From Tumebacillus flagellatus (lineage in GTDB: Bacteria > Bacillota > Bacilli > Tumebacillales > Tumebacillaceae), in assembly GCF_000714935.1 (NCBI RefSeq), contig NZ_JMIR01000005.1:1-64000 (forward strand): a stretch of DNA of 64,000 nucleotides, read 5' to 3'. Each line of letters begins with the position of its first letter. Position 1 is the stretch's first letter. Shown here in pieces: positions 45,874-54,791 of this stretch. The notes under the pieces were generated by a model, which was not told the origin of the DNA, did not search any database, and saw only the letters and a program-made list of their open reading frames with translations. A program made the position numbers and the translations under genes.

Positions 45874-46815
45874 ATGGAAAAGCACTACTTGATTGACGGA
45901 CATGCCGATATCCTCTACCGCATGGAGAAGGAAGGTCTTGATTTCCACGATCCGAACTCGGGGCTGCATCTGGGCTATGACCGACTGGCGAAGGCCGGCA
46001 TTGATTTGCAGTTTTTTGTGTTGTTCTCGGGACCTCCGTACACCCCGGAAGAGCAATTGACAATGACGCTCGGCTACATTGATACGTTCCATGAAGTGAT
46101 CTGCAAACACGGCATCCGTCCGGTGCTGTCGCGCGGCGATTTGCAAAAAAACCGCGAGCTCGGCGTCCGTTCCGGCCTGCTCTCGATTGAGGGCGGCGAC
46201 CTCTTGCAAGGCGACATCCGCCTCTTGCGCATGATGTACCGCATGGGCGTGCGGGCGATGGGGCTGACGTGGAACAACGGCAACTGCATCGCAGACGGCG
46301 TCGGTGAACCGGAAGACCGCGGCTTGACCGAATTCGGCCGCGAAGTCGTCCGCGAGATGCACCGCCTCGGCATGGTGGTCGACGTGGCGCACTTGGCTCC
46401 GAAAGGCTTCTGGGACGTGATGGAGATGGCAGAAGCGCCGATCATCGCGTCGCACGCCAACGCCCGCGCCATCCATGACCACCGCCGCAATTTGACGGAT
46501 GAGCAGCTGCAGGCGATCTTCAAAACCAACGGCGTCGTCGGCGTGACCTACGTGCCCGCTTTCATCTGCGAAGGCAAAGCGTCGATCGCAGCGCTGATGC
46601 GCCATATCGACCATATCTTGTCGCTTGGCGGCGAGAACCACTTGGGCTTTGGCTCCGACTTCGACGGCATCGAGACGACGATGATCGACATGGAGCACGG
46701 CGAGCACTACGATCGTTTGATCGAAGCGGTCAACAAAGCATACGGCGACGACGTCACGCGCAAGATATGTGGAGGCAACTTCAAGCGCGTGTTGGAAAGT
46801 ATCCTGAAGGAGTAG
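45874..46815 (+). CDS. Membrane dipeptidase (M19, renal dipeptidase family)
   Basis: A 313-residue zinc dipeptidase. The start is ATG 45874 behind GAGGAAGGGGAG; a longer frame crosses the previous terminator. Metal and substrate motifs are present: LIDGHADILYRM, LLSIEGGDLLQGD, MVVDVAHLAPKGFWDV, IIASHANARAIHDHRRN and LGFGSDFDGIE. The bacterial family cleaves dipeptides, including D-containing ones. No signal peptide is seen, so it is likely cytoplasmic. It is followed 6 bases later by the PHP gene. Confidence 0.93.
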   Translation: MEKHYLIDGHADILYRMEKEGLDFHDPNSGLHLGYDRLAKAGIDLQFFVLFSGPPYTPEEQLTMTLGYIDTFHEVICKHGIRPVLSRGDLQKNRELGVRSGLLSIEGGDLLQGDIRLLRMMYRMGVRAMGLTWNNGNCIADGVGEPEDRGLTEFGREVVREMHRLGMVVDVAHLAPKGFWDVMEMAEAPIIASHANARAIHDHRRNLTDEQLQAIFKTNGVVGVTYVPAFICEGKASIAALMRHIDHILSLGGENHLGFGSDFDGIETTMIDMEHGEHYDRLIEAVNKAYGDDVTRKICGGNFKRVLESILKE

Positions 46816-46821
46816 GTGCGT

Positions 46822-47658
46822 ATGGCGATTGCAGATTTGCACGCCCACACCACGGCGAGCGACGGTACGTTTACGCCGCGCCAACTGGTTGAACGGGCAC
46901 ATCAAAACGGCCTCGCAGCCGTCGCGGTCAGCGACCACGACACGACTGCCGGCGTGGCGGAGGCGCAGGCGGCAGGGCGTGAACTCGGCGTGGAAATCGT
47001 GCCGGGCATCGAACTGAGCACAGTGTTTGAGGGCAAGGAAGTTCACGTCCTCGGCTATTACTACGACCCGAACCACCCGGCGTTGGTGGAGTTGACGACC
47101 AAGATGCGCGAAGACCGCGTCAACCGCATGGAGAAGATGGTCGTCAAACTGCAAGAAGCGGGAATCGACATCACTCGCGAAGAGGTGCAAGCAGAAGCGC
47201 AGGGGGCCATCGGCCGCCCGCACTTCGCCCGCGTCCTGATGAAAAAAGGCTATGTCTCCTCCATGCCGGAAGCGTTTGACAAATACTTAGGATACGGGAA
47301 ACCGGGTTATGTTTCCCGCATGAAAGTCACGCCCGTCGAAGGGGTCAACGTGATCCTCGAAGCGGGCGGTGTGCCCGTTGTGGCACATCCCGGACTGATC
47401 GGCAAAGACTATCTGTTCGACGAATTGGTTCCGCACGGCCTCGCGGGGTTGGAAGCGCTGCATCCCGACCACGATGACGAGCAGCGCAAGCACTACCTCG
47501 CCCTCGCCGAGCATCACGGCCTGATCGCCACGGGCGGCTCCGACTTCCACGGCGCCGGTGCCGAGCATCGCGGCGAACTCGGGTCTGTGAACGTGCCGCT
47601 CGATGTGGTGCGCCGTCTGCAGGAGAAATCGGCGTACCTGCGAAGCCAAAAGGGGTAA
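46822..47658 (+). CDS. PHP-domain phosphoesterase
   Basis: A 278-residue PHP hydrolase of the YciV/RnaseAM-like group. Motifs: ADLHAHTTASDGTFTP, VAVSDHDTTAG, VPGIELSTVFEGKEVHVLGY, IGRPHFARVL, VVAHPG and GGSDFHGAGAEHRGELGSV. Relatives act on nucleoside 3',5'-bisphosphates or as 5'-3' exonucleases on short oligonucleotides. ATG 46822 is 9 bases after AAGGAG; a GTG 6 bases earlier is too close to the ribosome site. Cotranscribed with the dipeptidase gene. Confidence 0.93.
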   Translation: MAIADLHAHTTASDGTFTPRQLVERAHQNGLAAVAVSDHDTTAGVAEAQAAGRELGVEIVPGIELSTVFEGKEVHVLGYYYDPNHPALVELTTKMREDRVNRMEKMVVKLQEAGIDITREEVQAEAQGAIGRPHFARVLMKKGYVSSMPEAFDKYLGYGKPGYVSRMKVTPVEGVNVILEAGGVPVVAHPGLIGKDYLFDELVPHGLAGLEALHPDHDDEQRKHYLALAEHHGLIATGGSDFHGAGAEHRGELGSVNVPLDVVRRLQEKSAYLRSQKG

Positions 47659-47668
47659 AATCTGTGAC

Positions 47669-47699
47669 GACCGCCTGTTTCTAACAGGTGGTCTTTTTT
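47669..47699 (+). terminator. Terminator after the PHP gene
   Basis: ACCGCCTGTT pairs with AACAGGTGGT around TCT, followed by T's. Confidence 0.88.
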
Positions 47700-47716
47700 G
47701 TTTTTGAGGAAAACTA

Positions 47717-47745
47717 CTGCCAGATGGAATTGAAATCGCTATAAT
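47717..47745 (+). promoter_or_regulatory. SigA promoter of pduL-mnmH
   Basis: CTGCCA (47717-47722), 17 bp, and a perfect TATAAT (47740-47745), with the ribosome site close behind. Confidence 0.65.
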
Positions 47746-47762
47746 GTGAGGGGGAGAATTGG

Positions 47763-48431
47763 ATGCAAATTCCGGTTGGCGTATCAGCCCGGCACGTTCA
47801 TCTAAGCCAAGAGCACCTCACCGCGCTGTTCGGTGCAGGTGCCCGGTTGCACCCCAAAAAACCACTGTCGCAGCCCGGTCAGTTTGCGTCCGAAGAGAAG
47901 GTCGACGTGCGAGGCCCGCGCGGCACGATTCAAAACGTGCGCGTGCTGGGGCCGGTGCGGCCGGAAACGCAATTGGAAATCTCCAAGACCGACGCCTTGA
48001 AACTGGGCCTGCAACCGCCGGTGCGCGAGTCCGGTCGTCTGGAGCAGACGCCCGGTATCACCGTGATCGGGCCGCAGGGCCAAGTGACGCTTACACAGGG
48101 CGTGATCGTGGCGAAGCGCCACGTGCATTTTTCCCCGGAGGATGCTCGGCGCTACGGCGTGCGCGACGGACAGTCGCTGACCTTGCGCACGACCGGCGAG
48201 CGCGGGTTGATTTTTGAAAACGTGACCGCCCGAGTGTCCCCGAAATACAAATTGGATTTCCACCTCGACACCGACGAAGCGAACGCGGCCGGGTTGCAGT
48301 CCGGGGACGAAGCGGAAATGATCGAGCTGGAGGGCTTGAAGGCGCAACCGATGCCGCATTTCCACGGAAATGAGATCATTCGCGATGATTCGAGCCCGCA
48401 GCATGAAAAAACGACGGAATCTGTCGGTTGA
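47763..48431 (+). CDS. pduL: PduL-type phosphate acyltransferase
   Basis: A 222-residue PduL-fold enzyme that interconverts acyl-CoA and acyl phosphate. Zinc-binding His motifs occur in both repeats: SARHVHLSQEHL near the start and AKRHVHFSPEDARRYG in the second half, and the family stretch SQPGQFASEEKVDV lies between. No microcompartment genes or encapsulation peptide are seen, so it is probably a cytosolic phosphotransacetylase in place of Pta (inference). AGGGGGAGA lies 6 bases before the ATG. Confidence 0.93.
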   Translation: MQIPVGVSARHVHLSQEHLTALFGAGARLHPKKPLSQPGQFASEEKVDVRGPRGTIQNVRVLGPVRPETQLEISKTDALKLGLQPPVRESGRLEQTPGITVIGPQGQVTLTQGVIVAKRHVHFSPEDARRYGVRDGQSLTLRTTGERGLIFENVTARVSPKYKLDFHLDTDEANAAGLQSGDEAEMIELEGLKAQPMPHFHGNEIIRDDSSPQHEKTTESVG

Positions 48432-48446
48432 TGGAGCAGGATAACT

Positions 48447-49568
48447 ATGGGATTTCATGAGATTGACGCCAAAGAACTGTACGATGTGCCGGAGCGAGTG
48501 CTGATCGACGTGCGCTCGCCCGGCGAATTTGCGGAAGGCACGATTCCAGGCGCTGTGAACGTGCCGCTGTTTACGAACGAAGAACGGGCGATGATCGGGA
48601 CGGTGTACAAGCAGGAGAGCCCCGCCGCCGCGCGCCGCTTGGCGATGTTGACCGTTTCGCCGAAAATTCCCCAACTGGTCGAGCAGATGGAAGAGCTGAT
48701 GAAGCAAGGCGAGTTGGTGATCTTCTGCTGGCGGGGCGGGATGCGCAGCTTTGCCGCCTGCACGTTTATGTCCTTGTTGAAATACAACGTCATGCGTCTG
48801 CGCGGCGGCTATCGCGCGTACCGCCAACTGGTGTTGGAGGGGCTTTCAACGTATGAAGGCTTGCCGAGCGCGCCGGTCGTGCTGCACGGCAACACCGGCG
48901 TCGGCAAGACGCGGATTCTGCTGATGCTCAAAGAGCGCGGCCACCAAGTGCTCGATCTCGAAGGCATGGCGAACCACAGAGGGTCGGTGTTCGGCGCCAT
49001 CGGGCTTGGCAAACCGTCCAGCCAAAAAATCTTCGACTCCGAACTCTGGGAAGCGATCCGCGATCTCGACCCGGAGCGTCCGATCTTCATGGAGGCGGAA
49101 AGCCGCCGCATCGGGCACTCCGTGATGCCGGAGTGGTTGGAGCTAGATAAAATCCACGGCGTGCACGTGGTGATCGAGGCGTCGCTTGCGAACCGCGTGG
49201 AGCGCCTGATGGACGATTACTTGTCCAACGGCGACCCGGAGCAGCTCAAACAGGAGCTCGGCGATGCGCTCGGCCACATCCGCAAGCGCATGCCGCGCGA
49301 TCAACTCGCCCAGTTGCAAGAGCTGTTGGAGAAGGGCGAGTACGCGCTGTTCACCGCGCAGTTGTTGGAGCTGTATTACGATCCGAAGTACACGCACAAA
49401 TTGCACACCTATCAGTCGGAGATGCTCACCGTCAACGCAGACGACCTGAACCGGGCGGTTCTGCGTCTGGAAGAGTTGGCGGAGCAGGTGGACCGCGAGA
49501 AAAAACAAGAGCAGAACCGAGAGATGAACCGAGAGATGAACCGGAGCAAGGGAGAGATCATGTCATGA
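48447..49568 (+). CDS. mnmH: tRNA 2-selenouridine synthase
   Basis: A 373-residue SelU/MnmH. The rhodanese domain holds catalytic C94 in IFCWRGGMRS, with LIDVRSPGEFAEGTIPGAVN at the start. The P-loop domain has GNTGVGKT (148-155). The enzyme geranylates and then selenates 2-thiouridine at the tRNA wobble position. The substrate for selenation comes from SelD, which is not in this window. The C-terminal tail is a charged Glu/Asn/Arg/Met repeat (NREMNREMNR). The stop overlaps the next start (ATGA). Confidence 0.93.
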   Translation: MGFHEIDAKELYDVPERVLIDVRSPGEFAEGTIPGAVNVPLFTNEERAMIGTVYKQESPAAARRLAMLTVSPKIPQLVEQMEELMKQGELVIFCWRGGMRSFAACTFMSLLKYNVMRLRGGYRAYRQLVLEGLSTYEGLPSAPVVLHGNTGVGKTRILLMLKERGHQVLDLEGMANHRGSVFGAIGLGKPSSQKIFDSELWEAIRDLDPERPIFMEAESRRIGHSVMPEWLELDKIHGVHVVIEASLANRVERLMDDYLSNGDPEQLKQELGDALGHIRKRMPRDQLAQLQELLEKGEYALFTAQLLELYYDPKYTHKLHTYQSEMLTVNADDLNRAVLRLEELAEQVDREKKQEQNREMNREMNRSKGEIMS

Positions 49569-50308
49569 CGATGAAACTGCGAATTTTGGGTGAGACGGGG
49601 CCGTTTCCGGCTCCAGGCGGTGCGACCACCGGCCTGTTGCTGTCCACGGAGGAAGGCAACGTGCTGATCGACTGCGGCAGCGGCGTGGTGTCCGAACTGC
49701 TGAAGCACGTCGAAGTCAAGGACATCGACGCGCTGATCGTCACGCACCACCATGCGGACCACACGGTCGACATTCCGGTGCTGCGCTATGCGGTGATGAT
49801 CCACCGCCTGCACGGACACCGCGAACAACCGCTGACGATCTACGCGAACAAAGAACCGGAGAGCGATTTCGCCACCCTCCCGTTTGAAGACCATGTGCAA
49901 GCCGTGCCGCTTGACGCCCGGTCGGAAGTGATGCTGTGCGGCATGAAGTTCACGTTCACCAACACCGTGCACGCCGTGCCGTGCTTGGCGATTTCCGCGG
50001 AGTACCAAGGCAAGCGCTTCGTGTTCTCCGGCGACTCCGGCATGTCAGAGAACTTGGAAAAAATCGCCGAGGGCGCAGACTTTTTCCTCTGTGAAGCGTC
50101 TTGGCTGCACAAAGACAAAGGCCCTGACTTCATCGGCCACCTCACGTCCAAGGAAGTGGGCGAAATCGGCAAGCGCCGAAACGTCAAAACGCTGTGTTTG
50201 ACGCACTTCTACCCGGACTACGACCGTTCGGAGCTCAAAGCGGAAGCGGAAGCCGAATTCGGGCGCGAAGTGCTGATCGCGAACAAAGGCGATGTCTTCG
50301 AAATCTGA
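49565..50308 (+). CDS. Metallo-beta-lactamase-fold hydrolase
   Basis: A 247-residue MBL protein close to the RNase Z/YhfI-type group. Motifs: THHHADHTVDIPVL (metal motif H-x-H-x-D-H), NTVHAVPCLAI, VFSGDSGMSENL and LTHFYPDYD. A terminal RNase Z domain is not present, so the substrate is open (small phosphodiesters or lactone-like compounds). Translationally coupled to mnmH by a 4-base overlap. Confidence 0.88.
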   Translation: MTMKLRILGETGPFPAPGGATTGLLLSTEEGNVLIDCGSGVVSELLKHVEVKDIDALIVTHHHADHTVDIPVLRYAVMIHRLHGHREQPLTIYANKEPESDFATLPFEDHVQAVPLDARSEVMLCGMKFTFTNTVHAVPCLAISAEYQGKRFVFSGDSGMSENLEKIAEGADFFLCEASWLHKDKGPDFIGHLTSKEVGEIGKRRNVKTLCLTHFYPDYDRSELKAEAEAEFGREVLIANKGDVFEI

Positions 50309-50331
50309 TTCGAAATCGAATTGATACTGGT

Positions 50332-50366
50332 AAAAAAACACCCCGCGCCTCCTCGGAGACGCGGGG
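50332..50366 (-). terminator. Terminator of the minus-strand small gene
   Basis: CCCCGCG (50341-50347) pairs with CGCGGGG (50360-50366). The A7 at 50332-50338 gives a T-run for minus-strand transcripts. Confidence 0.85.
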
Positions 50367-50392
50367 TTCGCCATATGGGTGCCTCGCTGCGC

Positions 50393-50581
50393 TTACTGCC
50401 CGATTTTGTCGGAGAGTTTACGCTTCCTCGACTTGTGGGTCAAGCTGTGCGTCGGCTGTTGACCGGTCTGCGATTTGTGTTCGCGCGGACGCGGTCTCCC
50501 CGCAGGCTTGTACAGTTCGGTGGCGAACTCTTCACGGGCAAAGTCGACTTTGTTTCGGAAGATGTTCTTGTGGTTCGGCAT
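50393..50581 (-). CDS. Small basic protein, unknown (possibly spore-related)
   Basis: A 62-residue protein. I choose the ATG at 50581, behind AAAGGTGG; a longer frame has no ribosome site. It is rich in Lys, Arg, His and Gln, lacks hydrophobic stretches and ends RKRKLSDKIGQ, so it is probably disordered and may bind nucleic acid. Composition recalls minor small spore proteins, but I cannot match a family. It has its own promoter and terminator, which supports it as a real gene. Confidence 0.65.
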   Translation of the reverse strand: MPNHKNIFRNKVDFAREEFATELYKPAGRPRPREHKSQTGQQPTHSLTHKSRKRKLSDKIGQ

Positions 50582-50628
50582 GTGTGCATTCCCACCTTTC
50601 ACCGGATTGGTCTGTACTCGCAGTGTAG

Positions 50629-50657
50629 AGTATCCATAAAACACAGGAGACATGCAA
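50629..50657 (-). promoter_or_regulatory. Promoter of the small basic protein gene
   Basis: On the minus strand TTGCAT (50652-50657) is followed after 17 bp by GATACT (50629-50634). It reads as a SigA promoter. A forespore SigG promoter would have CATACTA at -10, which fits less well. Confidence 0.6.
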
Positions 50658-50723
50658 TGAAAATTGTGCTAACGTTAAGGTGTGGAATTTTTGTAAGGAT
50701 CTCGTCTTGGAGGGAAATGTTCC

Positions 50724-51596
50724 GTGATTCGCAAATACCGGGCGCGCGACTTGCCAGCGGTGCTGGACTGGGTCACCCGTTGCACGTCCATGCACCCGCA
50801 AGAAGCCACCGATGTGCTGGCAGACAGCATCGTCTACCTGTATGAGCAGAGAGGCGTCCTGCAGGGCGTGGCGGCCGTGAACGCGGTCGAGCGATCCTCG
50901 CTTGGCAAGACGGTGGAGCTGTACCTGCTCACAGACCCTGCCGCCCGCAACCGCGGCATCGGAGGCGCGCTGTGGGAGAGGGCGTGGCCCGCTGTGCTTG
51001 CCGCCGATCCCGACACGTTGACGGTGCAATACCGTCTGGAGGAGGAAGAGGGCGGTGCCCGTGATTTTTTTGCCAAGCGGGGGTTTGAACGCTGGCTGGG
51101 GCTGCACCTGATGCAGTATACGGGAGAGAAGTTTCCGGAGCCGGACTTGCCGGTTCGCGAGTATGAGGACCGGGACTTTGACCGCTATGTGCAGAGTTTG
51201 AGCGACGCGTTTTACGAGTTGCGCCGCGAGAACGATTGCCGCCCGTATGCGTTGACCGAGTCGGTGACGAAGCAATCCCGCGACCTTCTGTTGCAGCATC
51301 GCGAGTTCATCTATGTGTGCGCAGAAGAGGAAGCGAGAACGAAGATGATCGGCTCGTTTGCCGTGAAGGGTCCGACGGAGATCGACGATCTCTTCATCGC
51401 TCCGGAGTTTCAAGGCCAAGGATACGGCCGTCGACTTGCGCAATTCGCGGTCAACCGCATGCTGGAGCGCGGCGCGAACCCGGTCACGCTCTCTGTGGTG
51501 ACCACCAACACAACCGCTTACGAGTTATACAACAGCTTGGGTTTCCAACGCGTGCAGACTTCTGAGATCAGCCGGATGACATTGAAAACACCGTGA
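50724..51596 (+). CDS. Tandem GNAT acetyltransferase
   Basis: A 290-residue protein with two GNAT domains. The first (about 1-140) has a partial acetyl-CoA loop, PAARNRGIGGALWERAW. The second (about 145-290) has the clear motif APEFQGQGYGRRLAQFAVN and VTTNTTAYELYNSLGFQRV. GTG 50724 follows TTGGAGGGA. The acceptor substrate is unknown. The gene directly precedes the iron-binding lipoprotein gene, with a terminator between. Confidence 0.85.
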   Translation: MIRKYRARDLPAVLDWVTRCTSMHPQEATDVLADSIVYLYEQRGVLQGVAAVNAVERSSLGKTVELYLLTDPAARNRGIGGALWERAWPAVLAADPDTLTVQYRLEEEEGGARDFFAKRGFERWLGLHLMQYTGEKFPEPDLPVREYEDRDFDRYVQSLSDAFYELRRENDCRPYALTESVTKQSRDLLLQHREFIYVCAEEEARTKMIGSFAVKGPTEIDDLFIAPEFQGQGYGRRLAQFAVNRMLERGANPVTLSVVTTNTTAYELYNSLGFQRVQTSEISRMTLKTP

Positions 51597-51599
51597 GAG

Positions 51600-51629
51600 A
51601 GCCCCGAGGTTTATTTGGGGCTTTTTTTT
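51600..51629 (+). terminator. Terminator after the acetyltransferase gene
   Basis: AGCCCC pairs with GGGGCT across an 11-base loop and is followed by T8. Confidence 0.75.
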
Positions 51630-51655
51630 GCAGACGAGGGATGGATGGAGGAACG

Positions 51656-52627
51656 ATGATGAAGAAGCGAATGAGGTCGAGAGCGTCATTGTGGATGGCG
51701 GGGCTCTTGCTGATGACAACGATGATGAGCGGGTGCGGGTCGCAGCAGAAGGATTCGTTAACGAAACCGGCAGACCCCGTGAGCGCCGCCGCCCCGCAGG
51801 AAAAAATCATCCACAACATGTGGGGCGATGTGACGATCCAAGGCACGCCGAAAAAAATCGTCGCGCTCGATTTCTCGCTGACCGACGCGCTGATATCGCT
51901 TGGCATCCAGCCCGCAGGGGTGGCGGGAACGGGACAAACGCAGGTGCCGGAGTACATCCAAGACAAAGTCCAAGGGTACTCCTACGTGGGCGACCGCAAC
52001 GAACCGAACTTGGATATGATTCGCCATATCAAGCCCGACTTGATCATCGCCGACCCGGACCGCAGCCAAAACGTCAAAGCGCAACTTCAAACGATTGCGC
52101 CGACTCTTGCGCTCAACGATACGTCGTACCAAGAGATGCTGGACAATGTGACCGTACTCGGCGACGTGCTCGATTGCAAGGAGCGAGCGGAGAAAGTAAA
52201 GCTTGACCTCCTGTCGAAGATCAACAACACCAAAGCGAAGATCCAAGACAAGCCGTCCGTTCTCGTCATCGGCGGATTCGGCGAAGAACTCACCGTCTGG
52301 ATTTCCAATTCGTTTGTCGGCTCGCTGATGAAAGACCTGGGGCTGTCCTATGACATGGCTGCCCAGAAAGTGGACAATTTAGGGGGCAACGACGTTTCCG
52401 TTCTGAGTTTGCAGCAACTGGCCGATCTCGACCCGGACTATATATTTTTCTATGGCGAAACGCTCGGCTACCGAGACGACCCGTTGTTTCAAAACCTGAG
52501 CGCGGTCAAAAACCGCCATTTCCTCGAAGTCGACCGCAATTTATGGTCGCGCGGGCGCGGTCCGATCGCGGCGAGCAAGATCATTGACGACGCATTGCCG
52601 CTGTTGACGGCACAGGTATCGCATTAA
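51656..52627 (+). CDS. Iron-siderophore ABC transporter substrate-binding lipoprotein
   Basis: A 323-residue lipoprotein with lipobox MMSGC (Cys27) and a class III (FecB/FepB-type) binding fold: KKIVALDFSLTDALISLGIQ, DLDMIRHIKPDLIIADPDR-like segment and DPLFQNLSAVKNRHFLEVDR. It binds ferric siderophores or citrate outside the membrane. ATG 51656 follows TGGAGGA. There are no permease or ATPase genes next to it. Its nearest functional partners are the two siderophore synthetases that follow, so it probably takes back the siderophore they make (inference). Confidence 0.9.
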   Translation: MMKKRMRSRASLWMAGLLLMTTMMSGCGSQQKDSLTKPADPVSAAAPQEKIIHNMWGDVTIQGTPKKIVALDFSLTDALISLGIQPAGVAGTGQTQVPEYIQDKVQGYSYVGDRNEPNLDMIRHIKPDLIIADPDRSQNVKAQLQTIAPTLALNDTSYQEMLDNVTVLGDVLDCKERAEKVKLDLLSKINNTKAKIQDKPSVLVIGGFGEELTVWISNSFVGSLMKDLGLSYDMAAQKVDNLGGNDVSVLSLQQLADLDPDYIFFYGETLGYRDDPLFQNLSAVKNRHFLEVDRNLWSRGRGPIAASKIIDDALPLLTAQVSH

Positions 52628-52645
52628 TTCGTACGCATCTGTTCG

Positions 52646-52679
52646 AGAGGCTGATCCAATATTTCAGCCTCTTTTTTTA
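52646..52679 (+). terminator. Terminator after the binding-protein gene
   Basis: AGAGGCTGA pairs with TCAGCCTCT, followed by T7. Confidence 0.88.
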
Positions 52680-52704
52680 TTTTCATGACCCATATTTCAT
52701 TTCA

Positions 52705-52729
52705 TATAAGGAGCTGATTACAATTATGT
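52705..52729 (+). promoter_or_regulatory. Possible iron-regulated promoter of the siderophore synthetase genes
   Basis: TATAAG (52705-52710) and TACAAT (52719-52724) are -10-like. TGATTACAATTATGT (52715-52729) matches the 7-1-7 Fur box TGATAATNATTATCA at 10 of 14 defined positions. This is a weak match and no strong -35 is seen. Confidence 0.35.
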
Positions 52730-52825
52730 AAGTTTATGCAAATGTATGCTTGACTTACGGCTTGATTACTCTTTATCCTAGGGGTGTCCGTTTTTATCAG
52801 TTTACGAACAACGAGGTGAGGCAGA

Positions 52826-54772
52826 GTGACGGATGCAGGGGTGTTGAGTGGAGTGTTGGACGCGGAGGAAGAGCGAATTTGGCAGGCTCTGAGCGCGGAG
52901 CAACCGGAATTGGCCGAGCGGTTTCGGCAGCAGATTCCATACGGACGGCGCGGGATTTTGCAGCGGTTGGTGCAAGCGGTTGTCCGCGAGAACATCGCCG
53001 GGCTTGGCGAGCGCAGCCTGTGGCAGGAATCGGGGCGCGTGTTGACCCTCGAACTGGCGGGAGGCAGTCGGTTGCGGGTTCCGGTATCGTGCCGCCATTC
53101 GCTCGGCCGCTTTGATTTGGGGGAAGGGGACTTGCAGGTGATTTCGCCAACCGGGGAATCCGCCGTGCTTGACCACCCCGCGCTGTTGGTCGATTTGCTG
53201 GAAGCGGAAGGGGTGCCGGCGGAGTTGCTCCTCCGATTCCGCCGCGAGATGCAAAACAGCGCCGCCAACCTCGCCCTCGCTCTCGCAGGAGCCGAGCGGC
53301 GCAGAGCGGACCTGATGCCGGACGCAGAGCGTCTGGGTTGTTCTACGGCGGTGGAATATGCAGAGAAGCGGGCGGCGGCGGAGGAGGCATTTTCGACGCT
53401 TGCGTTTTTTGAACAGTGGGTGGTGGAAGGGCATCCGCTGCATCCGGGCGCCAAGATCAAGATGGGGCTCGACCCGATGGACGTGCTGCGCGATTCGCCG
53501 GAGTGGGGAGCCATGCCGGAAGTCGTGCCGGTCGCGGTTCATAAGGACCATTGCCGCTGGATTTCGTACGCGAAGCAGAGCCCGAGCGACATCCTCTTCG
53601 CCGAACATCCGGGCTTGCGGGAGCGGGTGGCGGCGAGTTTGACCGCCAAGGGCCTCCAGCCCGACGACTATGAGCTGATCCCGGTGCATCCGTGGCAGTA
53701 TGAGCATACGTTGCCCGCGCTGTTTCGACACGCCATCGAAGCGCAAGAAGTCGTGCCGCTTCCGGAGACCCGCATTCCGACATACGCTTTGATGTCGTTT
53801 CGCTCGCTCGCTCCCGTGCAGAAGCGGGGCGAAGGCAAACATCACATCAAGACCGCCGTCAACGTCCAAACCACCGGAGCGGTGCGCACCGTTTCGCCCA
53901 ACTCCGCGCAGAACGGTCCGTTGCTCTCCCGCCTCTTTACCCTGATTCAAGACCGCGAACGGCACTTTGACGGTCGTTTTTGGATTCTGACAGAGGAAGC
54001 GGGCGTGTACTACCGCCCCTCGGGGCAAGAAGACGCCCTGCTTGGCAAACAGCTTGCGTCGATTCTGCGCGAGAACCCGGAGAATCACGTGCAGGACGGA
54101 GAGATTGCGATGCCGGGGTCCGCCCTGCTCGCCGCCTCGCCGATCAGCGGCACGAGCATCGCCCGCGAATTGATCGAGCGGTATGCGGCGCGAAACGGCA
54201 TCGAGAATTTGCACGAGGCGGCGACGGCGTGGATGCGGGCGTACGCCGAAACGGCGCTGCCGGGGTTCTTGACGGTGATGAGCCGCTACGGCATCTCGCT
54301 GGAAGGGCATCTGCAAAACTCCGTCGCCGTGTTTCGGGACGGCGCGCCGGCGCGGATGATCGTGCGCGATTTCGGCGGCGTGCGCATCTTGCGGGAGCGA
54401 ATCGCGCGCCAGGGTTTGCAGGCGGAATTTTTTCCCGGTTCGGCGACCGTGATCGACGATGTTCACGATATGCGGAATAAGATCTACTATCCGGTGTTTC
54501 AAAATCACTTTGGCGAGTTGATCACGAGCATCGTCCGCTCCCTTGACACAGGGGAAAAACCGCTCTGGCACGCGGTTGCAACCGTTTGCCGCCGCGTGTT
54601 TGCCGATTTGAAACAAGAGGGCGGCCCGTTCGGACAACAGGCGGCGGACGACGAAGCCGCGCTGTTTGCGCCGACGCTCGATTTGAAAGCGATGGCGACG
54701 ATGCGCCTATTGGGCGATGTGACGTCCTACACGTTTGCGCGCGTGCCAAACCCGCTGGCCGACTCTTATTAA
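52826..54772 (+). CDS. NIS siderophore synthetase 1 (IucA/IucC family)
   Basis: A 648-residue ATP-dependent synthetase that condenses citrate or a citryl unit with an amine or alcohol. Family signatures in order: FFEQWVVEGHPLHPGAKIKMG, IPVHPWQYEHTLP, KTAVNVQTTGAVRTVSP (ATP/substrate loop) and LEGHLQNSVAVF, then the C-terminal FhuF-like thumb. GTG 52826 follows GAGGTGAG. The second synthetase begins 19 bases after its stop. By motif alone I cannot say whether it accepts free citrate (type A) or a citryl monoamide (type C). Confidence 0.93.
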   Translation: MTDAGVLSGVLDAEEERIWQALSAEQPELAERFRQQIPYGRRGILQRLVQAVVRENIAGLGERSLWQESGRVLTLELAGGSRLRVPVSCRHSLGRFDLGEGDLQVISPTGESAVLDHPALLVDLLEAEGVPAELLLRFRREMQNSAANLALALAGAERRRADLMPDAERLGCSTAVEYAEKRAAAEEAFSTLAFFEQWVVEGHPLHPGAKIKMGLDPMDVLRDSPEWGAMPEVVPVAVHKDHCRWISYAKQSPSDILFAEHPGLRERVAASLTAKGLQPDDYELIPVHPWQYEHTLPALFRHAIEAQEVVPLPETRIPTYALMSFRSLAPVQKRGEGKHHIKTAVNVQTTGAVRTVSPNSAQNGPLLSRLFTLIQDRERHFDGRFWILTEEAGVYYRPSGQEDALLGKQLASILRENPENHVQDGEIAMPGSALLAASPISGTSIARELIERYAARNGIENLHEAATAWMRAYAETALPGFLTVMSRYGISLEGHLQNSVAVFRDGAPARMIVRDFGGVRILRERIARQGLQAEFFPGSATVIDDVHDMRNKIYYPVFQNHFGELITSIVRSLDTGEKPLWHAVATVCRRVFADLKQEGGPFGQQAADDEAALFAPTLDLKAMATMRLLGDVTSYTFARVPNPLADSY

Positions 54773-54791
54773 GCAGGAGAGGACACCTAAG

